From: Pseudomonas tohonis
Lineage (GTDB): Bacteria; Pseudomonadota; Gammaproteobacteria; Pseudomonadales; Pseudomonadaceae
Direction of reading: 5' to 3'
Assembly (NCBI RefSeq): GCF_012767755.2
Contig: NZ_AP023189.1
Location: 6,326,001-6,390,000, forward strand
DNA: 64,000 bases
In this document: positions 37,679 to 48,989 of the stretch, one piece after another
How the letters are laid out: each line of letters starts with the position of its first letter
Position numbering within the stretch: the stretch's first letter is position 1
Notes under the pieces: generated by a model
Told to the model about the DNA's origin: nothing
The model's input: only the letters and a program-made list of their open reading frames with translations
Databases searched by the model: none
Position numbers and translations under genes: made by a program

Positions 37679-38992
37679 TCAGGCGGCGTCGCGGGGCAGC
37701 AGCAGGCCCAGGGGAAGGCACACGCGGGCTTCCAGCCCACCGCCGGAACGGTTGCGCAGCTCGACGCTGCCGCCGTGCAGCGCGGCGATGCGCTTGACGA
37801 TGGCCAGGCCCAGCCCGGTGCCCTTGCCGCCACGGGCGCGGTCGCCACGGATGAAGGGGTTGAAGATGTCGCCCAGCTCGGCCGGGTCGATGCCCTGGCC
37901 ACGGTCGAGCACGCTGAGGACGACATAGGGTGCGGTGTGATCGCCCGCCACGAAGGCGGCCACTTCGACGCCGTTGCCGCCATAGCGCAGCGCGTTCTCG
38001 ATCAGGTTGGCCAGGAGGCGCTTGATCGACACACGCCGCAGGGGGAACGGCGGCACCGGCTCCAGGCACAGGCGCACGCGCTCCTCGTGCTGGTTGTAGG
38101 GGGCCACCACCTCGCGCACCAGCTCGCCCAGGTCGAGCTCTTCCTGGCGCTCGTCGCGGCCATCGCGGATGAAGGCGAGGAACTGGTCGAGGATGGCGTC
38201 CATGTCCTCGATGTCGCGAACCATGTCCTCGGTGAACTCGCTGTCGCTGCTCATCAGCTCCAGGGACAGGCGCAGCCGCGTCAGCGGGGTGCGCAGGTCG
38301 TGGGAGACGCCGGCCAGCATCAACTCGCGCTCGCGGGCGGCCTGCTCGACGTCCTCGGCCATCTGGTTGAAGGCGCGGTAGACCTCGGTCATCTCGCTGG
38401 GCGTGTCGCTCACCGGCAGGCGCACGCTGCGGCCCTGGCCGAGCTGGCGGGCGGCGAACACCAGGCGCTTGAGCGGGGCGTTGAGCTGGCGCACGAAGAT
38501 CCACGCGGCGGCGGTGGACAGCAGGCCGATGCCGAGGAACCAGCCGAGCACGCTCCAGATGCGTTGCCCGCGCAAGGGGTGTGGATAAAGCGGGATGCGC
38601 ACCCAGTCAGGGCCCAGTGCCGGTGCCCTCACCCAGAGCGCCGGCGGGCTCTTGGCGCGCAGGCGCACCTCGGTCTCGGGGCCGAGCTCGGTCTGCATCT
38701 GCCGCTCGAAGATCTCGCTGTAGGGCCAGTGCTGCTCGCTGGGCGGCACGGCGTCGCTGGTCACCCGCTTGAGGCCGGCGGCGCGCGCCAGGTCGTCGCG
38801 CTCGGATTCGCTGGCCGCCCAGTAGGCACGCAGGGTCAGCGCCGCGCCGTGGCTGTACTGGCGGTCCACGAGGACGTCCTCGTTCATCATCAGGTAGACC
38901 AGGGTCAGCGCCTTGGAAAACAGCACGACGATGAGCACCAGCCAGAGGGTGCGGGAGAAGAAACTCTGCGGGAACCAGTACGGCGCTTTCAT
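37679..38992 (-). CDS. amgS: Sensor histidine kinase EnvZ/AmgS
   Basis: 437 residues. Inner-membrane kinase of the OmpR/EnvZ pair, called AmgRS in P. aeruginosa, where it answers membrane protein stress such as that caused by aminoglycosides. Two membrane segments ('LWLVLIVVLFSKALTLVYLM' and 'VLGWFLGIGLLSTAAAWIF') flank a periplasmic domain (about 36-143). A HAMP domain is followed by the DHp motif 'GVSHDLRTPLTRLR' with phospho-His231 and the ATPase boxes 'NLIENALRYG', 'DRGQGI' and 'GKGTGLGLAI'. It lies 76 bp after ompR, with a strong hairpin in the spacer. Confidence 0.93.
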   Translation of the reverse strand: MKAPYWFPQSFFSRTLWLVLIVVLFSKALTLVYLMMNEDVLVDRQYSHGAALTLRAYWAASESERDDLARAAGLKRVTSDAVPPSEQHWPYSEIFERQMQTELGPETEVRLRAKSPPALWVRAPALGPDWVRIPLYPHPLRGQRIWSVLGWFLGIGLLSTAAAWIFVRQLNAPLKRLVFAARQLGQGRSVRLPVSDTPSEMTEVYRAFNQMAEDVEQAARERELMLAGVSHDLRTPLTRLRLSLELMSSDSEFTEDMVRDIEDMDAILDQFLAFIRDGRDERQEELDLGELVREVVAPYNQHEERVRLCLEPVPPFPLRRVSIKRLLANLIENALRYGGNGVEVAAFVAGDHTAPYVVLSVLDRGQGIDPAELGDIFNPFIRGDRARGGKGTGLGLAIVKRIAALHGGSVELRNRSGGGLEARVCLPLGLLLPRDAA

Positions 38993-39034
38993 CGGGTTTT
39001 CCGGGCAGGAGGCTCAGGCGCCTTGCGAGGCTGT

Positions 39035-39059
39035 GCCGCGCCCGGGATGCGGGCGCGGC
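39035..39059 (-). other. Strong hairpin in the ompR-envZ spacer
   Basis: A perfect 10-bp stem (gccgcgcccg / cgggcgcggc) with a 5-base loop lies 10 bases past the ompR stop and about 43 bases before the envZ start. There is no T-tract, so partial attenuation or transcript protection is likelier than full termination. It would lower kinase output relative to the regulator; that is inference. Confidence 0.6.
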
Positions 39060-39068
39060 GGGGGGAGG

Positions 39069-39800
39069 TCACTTGTTGCCGTCGGGCACGAACACGTAGC
39101 CGACGCCCCAGACGGTCTGGATGTAGCGGGGCTTGGACGGGTCGGGCTCGATCAGCCGGCGCAGGCGGGAGATCTGCACGTCGATGGAGCGCTCCAGGGC
39201 GTCCCACTCGCGGCCACGGGCGAGGTTCATCAGCTTGTCGCGGGTCAGCGGCTCGCGGGCGTGCTGGACCAGGGCCTTGAGCACGGCGAATTCACCGGTG
39301 GTGAGCATGTGCACGTCCTCGCCCTTCTTCAGCTCGCGGGTGGCCAGGGACAGCTCGTACTCGCCGAAGGTGACGCTCTCGTCGGCGGCGGTCGGGGCGC
39401 CGGGCACCTGGGGCGCCTGGCGGCGCAGCACGGCCTTGATCCGCGCCAGGAGCTCGCGCGGGTTGAAGGGCTTGGCCAGGTAGTCGTCGGCGCCCAGCTC
39501 CAGGCCCTGGATACGGCTGGATTCGTCGCCCTTGGCGGTGAGCATGATGATCGGCACCTGGTTGTTCGAGGCGCGCAGGCGGCGGCAGGCGGACAGGCCG
39601 TCCTCGCCAGGCAGCATCAGGTCCAGGACCACGAGGTTGAACAGTTCGCGGGCCAGCAGGCGGTCCATCTGCTCGACGTTCTCCACCGCGCGCACGCGGT
39701 AGCCCTGCTCTTCGAAAAAGCGCTCGAGCAAGCGACGCAGGCGCGCGTCGTCGTCGACGATCAGGATCTTTTCGCCCTCGGCATTGGGGATGCTGCTCAT
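39069..39800 (-). CDS. amgR: Response regulator OmpR/AmgR
   Basis: 243 residues. Receiver domain with acidic pocket 'VDDDARL' near residue 15, phosphoacceptor Asp60 ('VVLDLMLPGEDG') and switch residues 'MLTAKGDE'. A C-terminal winged-helix DNA-binding domain follows ('LLTTGEFAVLKALVQHAREPLTRDKLM' in part, 'RSIDVQISRLRRLIEPDPSKPRYIQTVWGVGY' in part). The start is at 39800 with ggagag upstream; the frame opens 14 codons earlier without a better site. First gene of the pair, divergent from tex across 192 bp. Confidence 0.93.
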   Translation of the reverse strand: MSSIPNAEGEKILIVDDDARLRRLLERFFEEQGYRVRAVENVEQMDRLLARELFNLVVLDLMLPGEDGLSACRRLRASNNQVPIIMLTAKGDESSRIQGLELGADDYLAKPFNPRELLARIKAVLRRQAPQVPGAPTAADESVTFGEYELSLATRELKKGEDVHMLTTGEFAVLKALVQHAREPLTRDKLMNLARGREWDALERSIDVQISRLRRLIEPDPSKPRYIQTVWGVGYVFVPDGNK

Positions 39801-39915
39801 GTTCTCTCCTGGTTTCTCAAGCGCGGCATTATCACTCAGCACCGGTGTCGCGCGGCTCGACCATTGTTAGCAGATTTTTCCCCGAACGGTTCCCTGGCCA
39901 GCGCAACGGGGTGTT

Positions 39916-39921
39916 TATAAT
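39916..39921 (+). promoter_or_regulatory. Probable -10 box of tex
   Basis: A perfect TATAAT lies 72 bases upstream of the tex start in a GC-rich setting. The matching -35 region (around 39888-39898) is poor, as often for Pseudomonas promoters. The assignment rests on the -10 match and on position only. Confidence 0.5.
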
Positions 39922-39992
39922 GCGCCGCTTGTTTCCCGGCCAGGGCCAGGCCCGGCCGGTCTTTCGTTGGTCATCAGGTGTGTCTTTTTCAT

Positions 39993-42311
<2,319 letters not shown>

Positions 42312-42315
42312 GCTG

Positions 42316-42699
42316 ATGGACGTCTCCGACCTGCACACCGCCAGCGCCTACAGCAAGCTGCTGGGTATCGAACCGGTCAGCCTGGGCGACGGCGTCGCCG
42401 AGGCGCGCCTGTCCATGGCCGAGCACCTGCGCAATCGCGGCCAGGTGATGCACGGCGGAGCCATCTTCTCGCTGCTCGACATCGCCATGGGCCTGGCCTG
42501 CACCAGCGTCCATGGCTTCGAGCGGCGCAGCGCCACGATCGAATGCAAGATCAACTACATCCGTCCCGTGGCCGAGGGTGACATCCTCTGCCGCGCGCGG
42601 GTGGTGCACGCCGGCTCGCGGACCCTGGTGGTCGAGGCCGATGTGCTGCAGGGCGACAAGCTGGTCGCTAAAGGGCAAGGCACCTTCGCCCAGCTGTAA
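42316..42699 (+). CDS. PaaI-type hotdog thioesterase
   Basis: 127 residues with a PaaI/YbaW-like hotdog fold. The signature '[20 protein letters not shown]' (residues about 35-54) carries the conserved His-Gly-Gly loop and Asp. It should hydrolyse a small-chain or aromatic acyl-CoA. Begins 4 bp after tex with no separate promoter, so the two are likely co-transcribed. Substrate unknown. Confidence 0.87.
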   Translation: MDVSDLHTASAYSKLLGIEPVSLGDGVAEARLSMAEHLRNRGQVMHGGAIFSLLDIAMGLACTSVHGFERRSATIECKINYIRPVAEGDILCRARVVHAGSRTLVVEADVLQGDKLVAKGQGTFAQL

Positions 42700-42821
42700 G
42701 CGCCAGGACGGCGACGCTCTATTCTGGACAAAGCGACAACGCAGTCATGTCCGCCCCTTGTAGACCGACCAGTCCACCCTCATATTGGGGCGACTGTCCC
42801 TGGGACCCACAGGATTCCAAA

Positions 42822-44408
42822 TTGAGCGACCTTCTCTCCCGCCGCCTGGCATTGCTGGGCGAGCGTGCCCACCTGTCCCTGCTGACCCAGTGCCTGCACG
42901 GCATCGAGCGCGAATGCCTGCGCGTCGACGACAACGGCCAGCTGGCCCTGACCCCGCACCCGGTGGCCGTCGGTTCCGCGCTGACCAACCCGCAGATCAC
43001 CACCGACTACTCCGAGTCGCTGCTGGAGTTCATCACCCCCACCGAGCACGACCCGGCGGCGACCCTGGCGGACCTGGAGAAGATCCATCGCTTCACCTAC
43101 CAGAAGCTCGACGGCGAGCTGCTGTGGAGCGCCTCGATGCCCGGCCGGCTGCCCAGCGAGGAGGCGATCCCGATCGCCCGCTACGGCACCTCGCCCATCG
43201 GCCGCCTGAAGTACGTCTACCGGCGCGGCCTGGCCGTGCGCTATGGCAAGACCATGCAGTGCATCGCCGGCATCCACTACAACTTCTCCCTGCCGGAAGC
43301 CCTGTGGCCGCTGCTCAAGGAGGCCGAAGGCGATCCGCAGAGCGACCGCGACTTCCAGTCCGCGCGCTACATCGCGATGATCCGCAACTTCCGGCGCTAC
43401 AGCTGGCTGCTGATGTACCTGTTCGGCGCGGCGCCGGCGCTGGACCAGAACTTCCTCCGCGGCCGCCCCCACGACCTCGACCGCCTCGACGCCGACACCC
43501 TGTTCCTGCCCTGGGCCACCAGCCTGCGCATGAGCGACCTGGGCTACCAGAACAACGCCCAGTCCGGCCTGACGCCCTGCTACAACAGCCTCGACAGCTA
43601 CCTGTCGAGCCTGCGCCAGGCCGTGTCCACGCCCTACCCGCCCTATGCCGAGATCGGCACCAAACGCGACGGCGAATGGGTGCAGCTGAACACCAACGTC
43701 ATCCAGATCGAGAACGAGTACTACTCCTCGATCCGCCCGAAACGCGTCACCTACACCGGCGAGCGCCCGATCCAGGCGCTGATGGCCCGTGGCGTGCAGT
43801 ACGTCGAAGTGCGCTGCCTGGACATCAACCCCTTCCTGCCGCTGGGCATCGACCTGGCCGAGTCGCGTTTCCTCGACGCCTTCCTGCTGTTCTGCGCCCT
43901 GCAGGACAGCCCGCCCCTGGCCGGCGGCGAGTGCCGCGACTGCACCGACAACTTCCAGCGCGTGGTCAAGGAAGGCCGTCGCCCCGGCCTGCACCTGCAG
44001 CGCAACGGCCAGGAGATCGGCCTCAAGGAGTGGGCCTTCGAGTTGCTCGAGCAGATCGCCCGCACCGCCGACCTGCTGGACCGCGCCCAGGGCGGCCAGG
44101 CCCATGCCGAAGCCCTCCAGGCCCAGCGCCTCAAGGTCGAGGACACCCGCCTCACGCCGTCGGCACAGGTGCTGGCCGAGCTGCGCGAACGCGGCGAGAG
44201 CTTCAGCGAGTTCTCCCTGCGCCAGAGCCGCCTGCATGCCGAGTATTTCCGCGCCCAGGCCCTGGCCCCGGACGACCAGGCACGCCTCGAAGCCATGGCC
44301 CGCGAATCCCTGGAGGAACAGGCGCGCCTGGAAGCCGAGCCCGACGTCGACTTCGACACCTTCGTCGCCGCCTACCAGGCGAGCATCCTCGGGCTGCTGA
44401 GCAACTGA
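42822..44408 (+). CDS. gshA: Glutamate-cysteine ligase
   Basis: 528 residues from the TTG at 42822 ('[20 protein letters not shown]'). First enzyme of glutathione synthesis, joining glutamate and cysteine with ATP. Family landmarks are '[20 protein letters not shown]', 'TPTEHDPA', '[13 protein letters not shown]' and '[15 protein letters not shown]'. An ATG at 42747 in the same frame would add 25 residues; I prefer TTG because aggat lies upstream and proteobacterial GshA of this type is about 527 residues. It may form a unit with the upstream thioesterase, 122 bp away. Confidence 0.93.
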   Translation: MSDLLSRRLALLGERAHLSLLTQCLHGIERECLRVDDNGQLALTPHPVAVGSALTNPQITTDYSESLLEFITPTEHDPAATLADLEKIHRFTYQKLDGELLWSASMPGRLPSEEAIPIARYGTSPIGRLKYVYRRGLAVRYGKTMQCIAGIHYNFSLPEALWPLLKEAEGDPQSDRDFQSARYIAMIRNFRRYSWLLMYLFGAAPALDQNFLRGRPHDLDRLDADTLFLPWATSLRMSDLGYQNNAQSGLTPCYNSLDSYLSSLRQAVSTPYPPYAEIGTKRDGEWVQLNTNVIQIENEYYSSIRPKRVTYTGERPIQALMARGVQYVEVRCLDINPFLPLGIDLAESRFLDAFLLFCALQDSPPLAGGECRDCTDNFQRVVKEGRRPGLHLQRNGQEIGLKEWAFELLEQIARTADLLDRAQGGQAHAEALQAQRLKVEDTRLTPSAQVLAELRERGESFSEFSLRQSRLHAEYFRAQALAPDDQARLEAMARESLEEQARLEAEPDVDFDTFVAAYQASILGLLSN

Positions 44409-44427
44409 CCCCTGCGCCATCCCTACG

Positions 44428-44513
44428 CCGTAGGTTGGCGCCGAGCGCAGCGAGGCCCAACGGTGCAGGACACAGCCCCGCTGTTGGGCTTCGTACCTCA
44501 GCCCAACCTACGG
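44428..44513. repeat. Intergenic inverted repeat after gshA
   Basis: Arms ccgtaggttggc (44428-44439) and gcccaacctacgg (44501-44513) can pair over most of their length, with a second smaller pairing in between (cccaac ... gttggg, 44456-44490). The internal 'gagcgcagcgaggccca' resembles the repeats at 6054 and 26879. It is a palindromic intergenic element of the Pseudomonas type. Confidence 0.65.
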
Positions 44514-44673
44514 ATTGCAGCGGCGCTGGAGCCACCGCGAACCCACGCGCCCCAAAAAGGCGCGGCCCGTCACAAAACCGACAAGCTGGGGCTCGAAGCG
44601 GGACAGGCGGCCACCCGCGCCGGAAAACCGGCAGCTAGCATGAGCACAAATCCAGAGCCTGCGAGCTTTGCCC

Positions 44674-44886
44674 ATGGCGCCCCCAGACGCCCACCCCGAA
44701 GACAGCCAGCAATGGAGCCTGGAAAGCCTCAACAAGGCCTACCAGCAAGGCTACATGGCGGGCCTCACCGGCCAGACGATCGACCAGCAACCCTACCCCG
44801 CCGAAGTCCTCGCCGCGGCCTGGGAAGCCGGTTGGGACGACGGCCACGACCAGTACGAGCTGCAGCGTCCCTCGCGGATCGCCTGA
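44674..44886 (+). CDS. Ribosome modulation factor-like small protein
   Basis: 70 residues. The core 'LNKAYQQGYMAGLTGQ ... PYP ... WEAGWDDGHDQ' keeps the spacing of ribosome modulation factor ('RAHQRGYQAGIAGR ... CPY ... WLGGWREAMAD' in E. coli RMF). RMF dimerises 70S ribosomes into inactive 100S particles in stationary phase. The N-terminal extension is longer and more acidic than RMF, and the core is less basic, so it may be a paralog with a different role. No strong ribosome-binding site is seen. It ends 1 bp before the convergent next gene. Confidence 0.65.
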   Translation: MAPPDAHPEDSQQWSLESLNKAYQQGYMAGLTGQTIDQQPYPAEVLAAAWEAGWDDGHDQYELQRPSRIA

Positions 44887-44887
44887 A

Positions 44888-45286
44888 TCAGTCCTCGCGA
44901 AACGCCGCGTCCAGCGGAACCCGATAGCCCGTCGCCAGCCGATTGGTCTCGTTGGCCATGCCGATCACCGCCTGCAGCTCGCCGAACATCGCCTCGGTCA
45001 TCCCCGCCTTGCGCGCCGCCGCCGTGTGCGAGCCGATGCAGTAGGCACAGTTGTTGGTGACGCTGACGGCGACGTAGAGCAGCTCCTTGGTCAGCGGGTC
45101 GAGCGCGCCGGGGGCCATCACCTGCTTCAGGCTCTCCCAGGTGCGGCGCAGGTTGTCCGGGTGCTGGGCCAGGGCCTTCCAGAAATTGTTGACCTGGTCG
45201 ACCTGACGCGTCGCCATGATGTCGTCATAGACGGCGCGGACTTCCGGACTGGCATGTTCATATTCGATCAAGTGCTTAGACGACAT
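44888..45286 (-). CDS. Carboxymuconolactone decarboxylase/AhpD-like protein
   Basis: 132 residues of the CMD family. The redox motif 'NCAYCIGSHT' (Cys-x2-Cys-x3-His) near residue 79 is that of AhpD-like peroxidase-linked proteins rather than of true decarboxylases, so a thiol-based antioxidant role is likely. The N-terminal 'EYEHASPEVRAVYDDIMATR' is typical. It is divergent from the cyclase gene by 85 bp. Confidence 0.85.
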   Translation of the reverse strand: MSSKHLIEYEHASPEVRAVYDDIMATRQVDQVNNFWKALAQHPDNLRRTWESLKQVMAPGALDPLTKELLYVAVSVTNNCAYCIGSHTAAARKAGMTEAMFGELQAVIGMANETNRLATGYRVPLDAAFRED

Positions 45287-45371
45287 CGCGCATCCCCTTC
45301 TAAGTTATGAGTCAGCCAGTATAGGCAGAGCGCCCATACCGGCCCGGTCCCAACCATGGAGAAGGTCACGC

Positions 45372-46178
45372 ATGTCGATACGCACCCTGGGCCGCCTGGC
45401 CCTCACCGCCTCACTGTCCCTGCCGCTGCTGGCCCAAGCCGCGCAGCCCGGCCTCTGGGACACCTACGCCACCCTGAAAGCCAAGACCTGGGTCGACCTG
45501 ACCCACGCCTACGACGAGCAGGTGCCGCACTGGAAGGGCTTCGAGAACGCCCAGCGCAAGACGCTCTACACCGTCGACAAGGACGGCTTCCAGGTGGACC
45601 TCTACACCCACGTCGGCCAGTGGGGCACCCATGTCGACCCGCCGGTGCACTTCCACAAGGGCCTGCGCGGCATCGACCAGATCGACGTGAAGGAACAGCT
45701 GCTGCCGCTCGTGGTGCTGGACATCCACGAGCAGGCGGCGAAGAACCCCGACTACGTGCTGACCCTGGCCGACGTGAAGGCCTGGGAAGCCAAGCACGGC
45801 CCGGTACCCGAAGGCGCCTTCGTGGCCCTGCGCAGCGACTGGTCCAAGCGCTGGCCGAGCCAGGAGAAGATCCAGAACGCCGACGCCCAGGGCGTGGCCC
45901 ACTACCCGGGCTGGAGCAAGGAGGCGCTGGTCTACCTCTACGAGACGCGCAAGATCACCGCCTCCGGCCACGAGACCACGGACACCGACCCGGGCATCGC
46001 CACCAGCAAGGACGACTACTCGCTGGAGTCCTACATCCTCGGCAAGGACCACTATCAGATCGAACTGCTGGCCAACCTGGACCAGGTGCCGGAAGCCGGC
46101 GCGCTGGTGGTCGTGAGCTTCCCGAAGATCGCCCGGGGCACCGGCTTCCCGGCGCGGGTGTTCGCGATATTGCCGTGA
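45372..46178 (+). CDS. Secreted cyclase-family (kynurenine formamidase-like) hydrolase
   Basis: 268 residues with a signal peptide (residues 1-23, 'LALTASLSLPLLAQAAQ') and a cyclase fold (PF04199). The metal-binding signature 'VGQWGTHVDPPVHFHKG' (near residue 79) matches the HxGTHxDxPxHF pattern. Related enzymes hydrolyse formylkynurenine or similar amides, but a periplasmic location argues against kynurenine metabolism here. It is a single gene with an aaggtc Shine-Dalgarno-like motif upstream. Confidence 0.85.
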   Translation: MSIRTLGRLALTASLSLPLLAQAAQPGLWDTYATLKAKTWVDLTHAYDEQVPHWKGFENAQRKTLYTVDKDGFQVDLYTHVGQWGTHVDPPVHFHKGLRGIDQIDVKEQLLPLVVLDIHEQAAKNPDYVLTLADVKAWEAKHGPVPEGAFVALRSDWSKRWPSQEKIQNADAQGVAHYPGWSKEALVYLYETRKITASGHETTDTDPGIATSKDDYSLESYILGKDHYQIELLANLDQVPEAGALVVVSFPKIARGTGFPARVFAILP

Positions 46179-46201
46179 TGGGGTAAGCGGGACTCCCCCC
46201 T

Positions 46202-46266
46202 GTGGGAGCGGCTTCAGCCGCGATGGGCCCGGTGCCGGGCCCTTTCACGAATGAATTCGCTCCTAC
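46202..46266. repeat. REP-type palindrome (GGAGCG...AATTCGCTCC family)
   Basis: The element runs from gtgggagcgg, through a ggcttcagcc loop and a gggcccggtgccgggccc hairpin, to gaattcgctcctac. It shares ends with elements at 52208-52290 and 60980-61075, the classical shape of a Pseudomonas REP doublet. It stands between convergent gene ends. Confidence 0.75.
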
Positions 46267-46285
46267 GAGGCCAGCTAGAGCGGCC

Positions 46286-47584
46286 TCAGAGCACCTTTTC
46301 GAAGATCTTCGAGTTGCGCTGGTAGTTGTAGAGCGAGGCGCGCGCCGCCGGCAGGCTTTCCACGCCGCTGGGCTGGAAGCCGCGCTCGCGGAACCAGTGG
46401 GCGGTACGCGTGGTGAGCACGAAGAGGGTCTTCAGGCCCAGGGCACGGGCGCGGTCCTCGATGCGCTCCAGCAGCTCGTCGCCACGGCCGCCGTGGCGGT
46501 ACTCGGGGTTCACCGCCAGGCACGCCAGCTCGCCCGCATCGGAGTCGGCGATGGGATAGAGCGCCGCGCAGGCGATGATGTGGCCGTCGCGCTCGACGAT
46601 GGTGAACTGGCCGATCTCGCGCTCCAGCACCTCGCGGGAGCGGCGCACGAGGATGCCCTGGTCCTCCAGCGGGGTGATCAGGTCGATCAGCCCGCCGACG
46701 TCGTCGATGGTCGCTTCGCGCAGGGACTCGAACTGCTCCTGGTCCACCAGGGTGCCGCCACCGTCGCGGGTGAACAGCTCGGTGAGCAGCGAGCCGTCCT
46801 CGGCGTAGCTGACCATGTGGCTGCGCTTGACCCCGCTGCGGCAGGCCTGGGCGGCGGCGTCCAGCAGCTCGGCCTGGTAGCTGTTGCCCAGGCGCACGAG
46901 GTGGCCGGGCACCTGTTGCGGGCGCAGTTCGCGCACCAGCTTGCCGGCTTCGTCGATCAGCCCGCGCTCGCTGCCGAACAGCACCAGCTTGTCCGCGCCC
47001 AGGTCGATGGCGGCGCGGGTGGCGACGTCCTCGCAGGCGAGGTTGAAGATCTCCCCGGTGGGCGAGTAGCCCAGGGGCGAGAGCAGCACGATGGAGCGCT
47101 CGTCGAGCTGGCGGCTGATGCCCTTGCGGTCGATGCGGCGCACCTCGCCGGTGTGGTGGTAGTCGACGCCATCGACCACGCCTATGGGCCGCGCGGTGAC
47201 GAAGTTGCCGCCGGTGACCCGCAGGCGCGAGCCCTGCATGGGCGAGGCGGCGATGTCCATTGAAAGGCGCGCCTCGATGGCGATGCGCAGCTGGCCCACG
47301 GCGTCGATCACGCATTCCAGGGTCGGGCCGTCGGTGATGCGCAGGTCGCGGTGGAAGTGCGGGGTCAGCCCGCGCGCGGCCAGGCGTGCCTCGATCTGCG
47401 GGCGCGAGCCGTGCACCAGCACCAGGCGCACGCCCAGGCTGTGCAGCAGCACCAGGTCGTGGACGATGTTGCCGAAATTCGGATGGGCGACACCCTCGCC
47501 GGGCAGCATCACCACGAAGGTGCAGTCCCGGTGGGCGTTGATATAGGGCGATGCGTGGCGAAGCCAGTTGACGTAGTCGTGCAT
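46286..47584 (-). CDS. argA: N-acetylglutamate synthase
   Basis: 432 residues. Acetylates glutamate, the first committed step of arginine synthesis. An N-terminal amino-acid-kinase-like domain (residues about 1-280, with 'LVLVHGSRPQIEARLAARGL') is fused to a C-terminal GNAT domain ('VNPEYRHGGRGDELLERIED' and 'LTTRTAHWFRERGFQP'). This arrangement is the classical, arginine-inhibited ArgA. On the minus strand after argE, with 111 bp between. Confidence 0.95.
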   Translation of the reverse strand: MHDYVNWLRHASPYINAHRDCTFVVMLPGEGVAHPNFGNIVHDLVLLHSLGVRLVLVHGSRPQIEARLAARGLTPHFHRDLRITDGPTLECVIDAVGQLRIAIEARLSMDIAASPMQGSRLRVTGGNFVTARPIGVVDGVDYHHTGEVRRIDRKGISRQLDERSIVLLSPLGYSPTGEIFNLACEDVATRAAIDLGADKLVLFGSERGLIDEAGKLVRELRPQQVPGHLVRLGNSYQAELLDAAAQACRSGVKRSHMVSYAEDGSLLTELFTRDGGGTLVDQEQFESLREATIDDVGGLIDLITPLEDQGILVRRSREVLEREIGQFTIVERDGHIIACAALYPIADSDAGELACLAVNPEYRHGGRGDELLERIEDRARALGLKTLFVLTTRTAHWFRERGFQPSGVESLPAARASLYNYQRNSKIFEKVL

Positions 47585-47695
47585 GGATTCCGTGAGCCTG
47601 TGGACGTTGGCGAAATGAGCGGTGCTACTCCGGAAACGGAGTCGGGGGCGTCGCGTTTATCGTCGTCGCAGGAACATCAACGGATTCCCTCCACG

Positions 47696-48853
47696 TCAGG
47701 CCTTGTCGGCGGGGTTCAGGCAGTAGTGCTGGATGAGCTGGCGCAACAGCGCCACGGTAGGCTCGATGCGTGACAGTTCGAGGTGTTCGTCGGGCTGGTG
47801 GGCACAGGCGATGTCGCCGGGGCCGAGCACCAGGGTCTCGCAGCCGAGCTGCTGAAGATACGGGGCTTCGGTGCCGAAGGCCACCGCTTCTGCGGCATGC
47901 CCGGTGAGACGCTCGGCCAGGCGCACCAGATCACTTCCGGCGGGCTCCTCGAAGGGCGGCACGGCAGGGAACAGCGGCTGGTAGTCGATGGCCACGCCAT
48001 GGCGCTCGGCGAGCGGCGCCAGGCGCTGGCGGATGGCCGCGCGCAGTGTCTCCGGCTGCATGCCCGGCAGCGGGCGCAGGTCGAATTCCAGGCTGCACTG
48101 CCCGCAGATCCGGTTGGGGTTGTCGCCACCGTGGATGCAGCCGAGGTTGAGGGTCGGCTGCGGCACGTTGAACAGCGGGTTGTGGAATTCGCGCTGCCAC
48201 TCGCCACGCAGGGCCACCAGCGCGGCGATGCTCTCGTGCATCGCCTCCAGGGCGCTGCGACCCAGGCTCGGGTCGGAGGAGTGGCCGCTCTGCCCGAGGA
48301 TGTCGATGCGCTCCATCATCACGCCCTTGTGCAGGCGGATCGGCTTCAGCCCGGTGGGCTCGCCGATCACCGCGGCGCGGCCCAATGGCTGCCCGGCGGC
48401 GGCCAGGGCACGGGCGCCGGACATCGAGCTTTCCTCGTCGCAGGTGGCCAGGACGATCAGCGGGCGGCGGAACGGCTGGGCGCGCAAGGCGCGCACGGCC
48501 TCGATCACCAGGGGGAAGAAGCCCTTCATGTCGCAGCTGCCCAGGCCGTACCAGCGGTCATCGGCCTCGGCGAGCCGCAGCGGGTCGCTCTTCCACAGCG
48601 CGGCGTCGAAGGGCACGGTGTCGCTGTGGCCCGCCAGCACCAGGCCGCCGGGGCCGCTGCCCAGGGTGGCCAGCAGGTTGGCCTTGCCGGGCGCCACCTG
48701 CTGCACCTCGCAACGGAAGCCGAGCTCGCCCAGCCAGGTCGCCAGCAGGTCGATCACCGCCTGGTTGGACTGGTCCCAGCCGGGCTGGGTGCAACTCACC
48801 GAAGGCGCGGCGATCAGCGCGGCGAACTGGCTCTTCAGGTCTGGAACGGGCAT
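47696..48853 (-). CDS. argE: Acetylornithine deacetylase
   Basis: 385 residues, M20-family metallohydrolase that releases ornithine from N-acetylornithine. Metal-site motifs are 'LAGHSDTVPF', 'GLGSCDMKGFFPL', catalytic 'TCDEESS' and 'IGEPTGL'. The dimerisation region has 'GQSGHSSDPSLG'. The start is at 48853 ('MPVPDLKSQFAALIAAPS'), with ggagaaag upstream; the frame opens much further. In pseudomonads ArgJ recycles the acetyl group, so this gene's exact duty beside argA is not obvious. It is divergent from the CYTH-CHAD gene by 136 bp. Confidence 0.9.
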   Translation of the reverse strand: MPVPDLKSQFAALIAAPSVSCTQPGWDQSNQAVIDLLATWLGELGFRCEVQQVAPGKANLLATLGSGPGGLVLAGHSDTVPFDAALWKSDPLRLAEADDRWYGLGSCDMKGFFPLVIEAVRALRAQPFRRPLIVLATCDEESSMSGARALAAAGQPLGRAAVIGEPTGLKPIRLHKGVMMERIDILGQSGHSSDPSLGRSALEAMHESIAALVALRGEWQREFHNPLFNVPQPTLNLGCIHGGDNPNRICGQCSLEFDLRPLPGMQPETLRAAIRQRLAPLAERHGVAIDYQPLFPAVPPFEEPAGSDLVRLAERLTGHAAEAVAFGTEAPYLQQLGCETLVLGPGDIACAHQPDEHLELSRIEPTVALLRQLIQHYCLNPADKA

Positions 48854-48989
48854 CGGCTTTCTCCACGGACGAGGACTCATCATAGGGACAACGCCCCGGC
48901 GGCGAAACCGCCCGGCAGGGCGCCTCGGCCTCCTGTAGACTTCACGGCCTCGGCAGCCATCCCGTGCTGCGATTGATAAAACTCCGGCC

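Noticed and set aside
42747..42821. Upstream ATG start for gshA
   Set aside because: It would add 25 residues ('[16 protein letters not shown]...') not expected in the family and lacks a ribosome-binding site. Kept only as an alternative.
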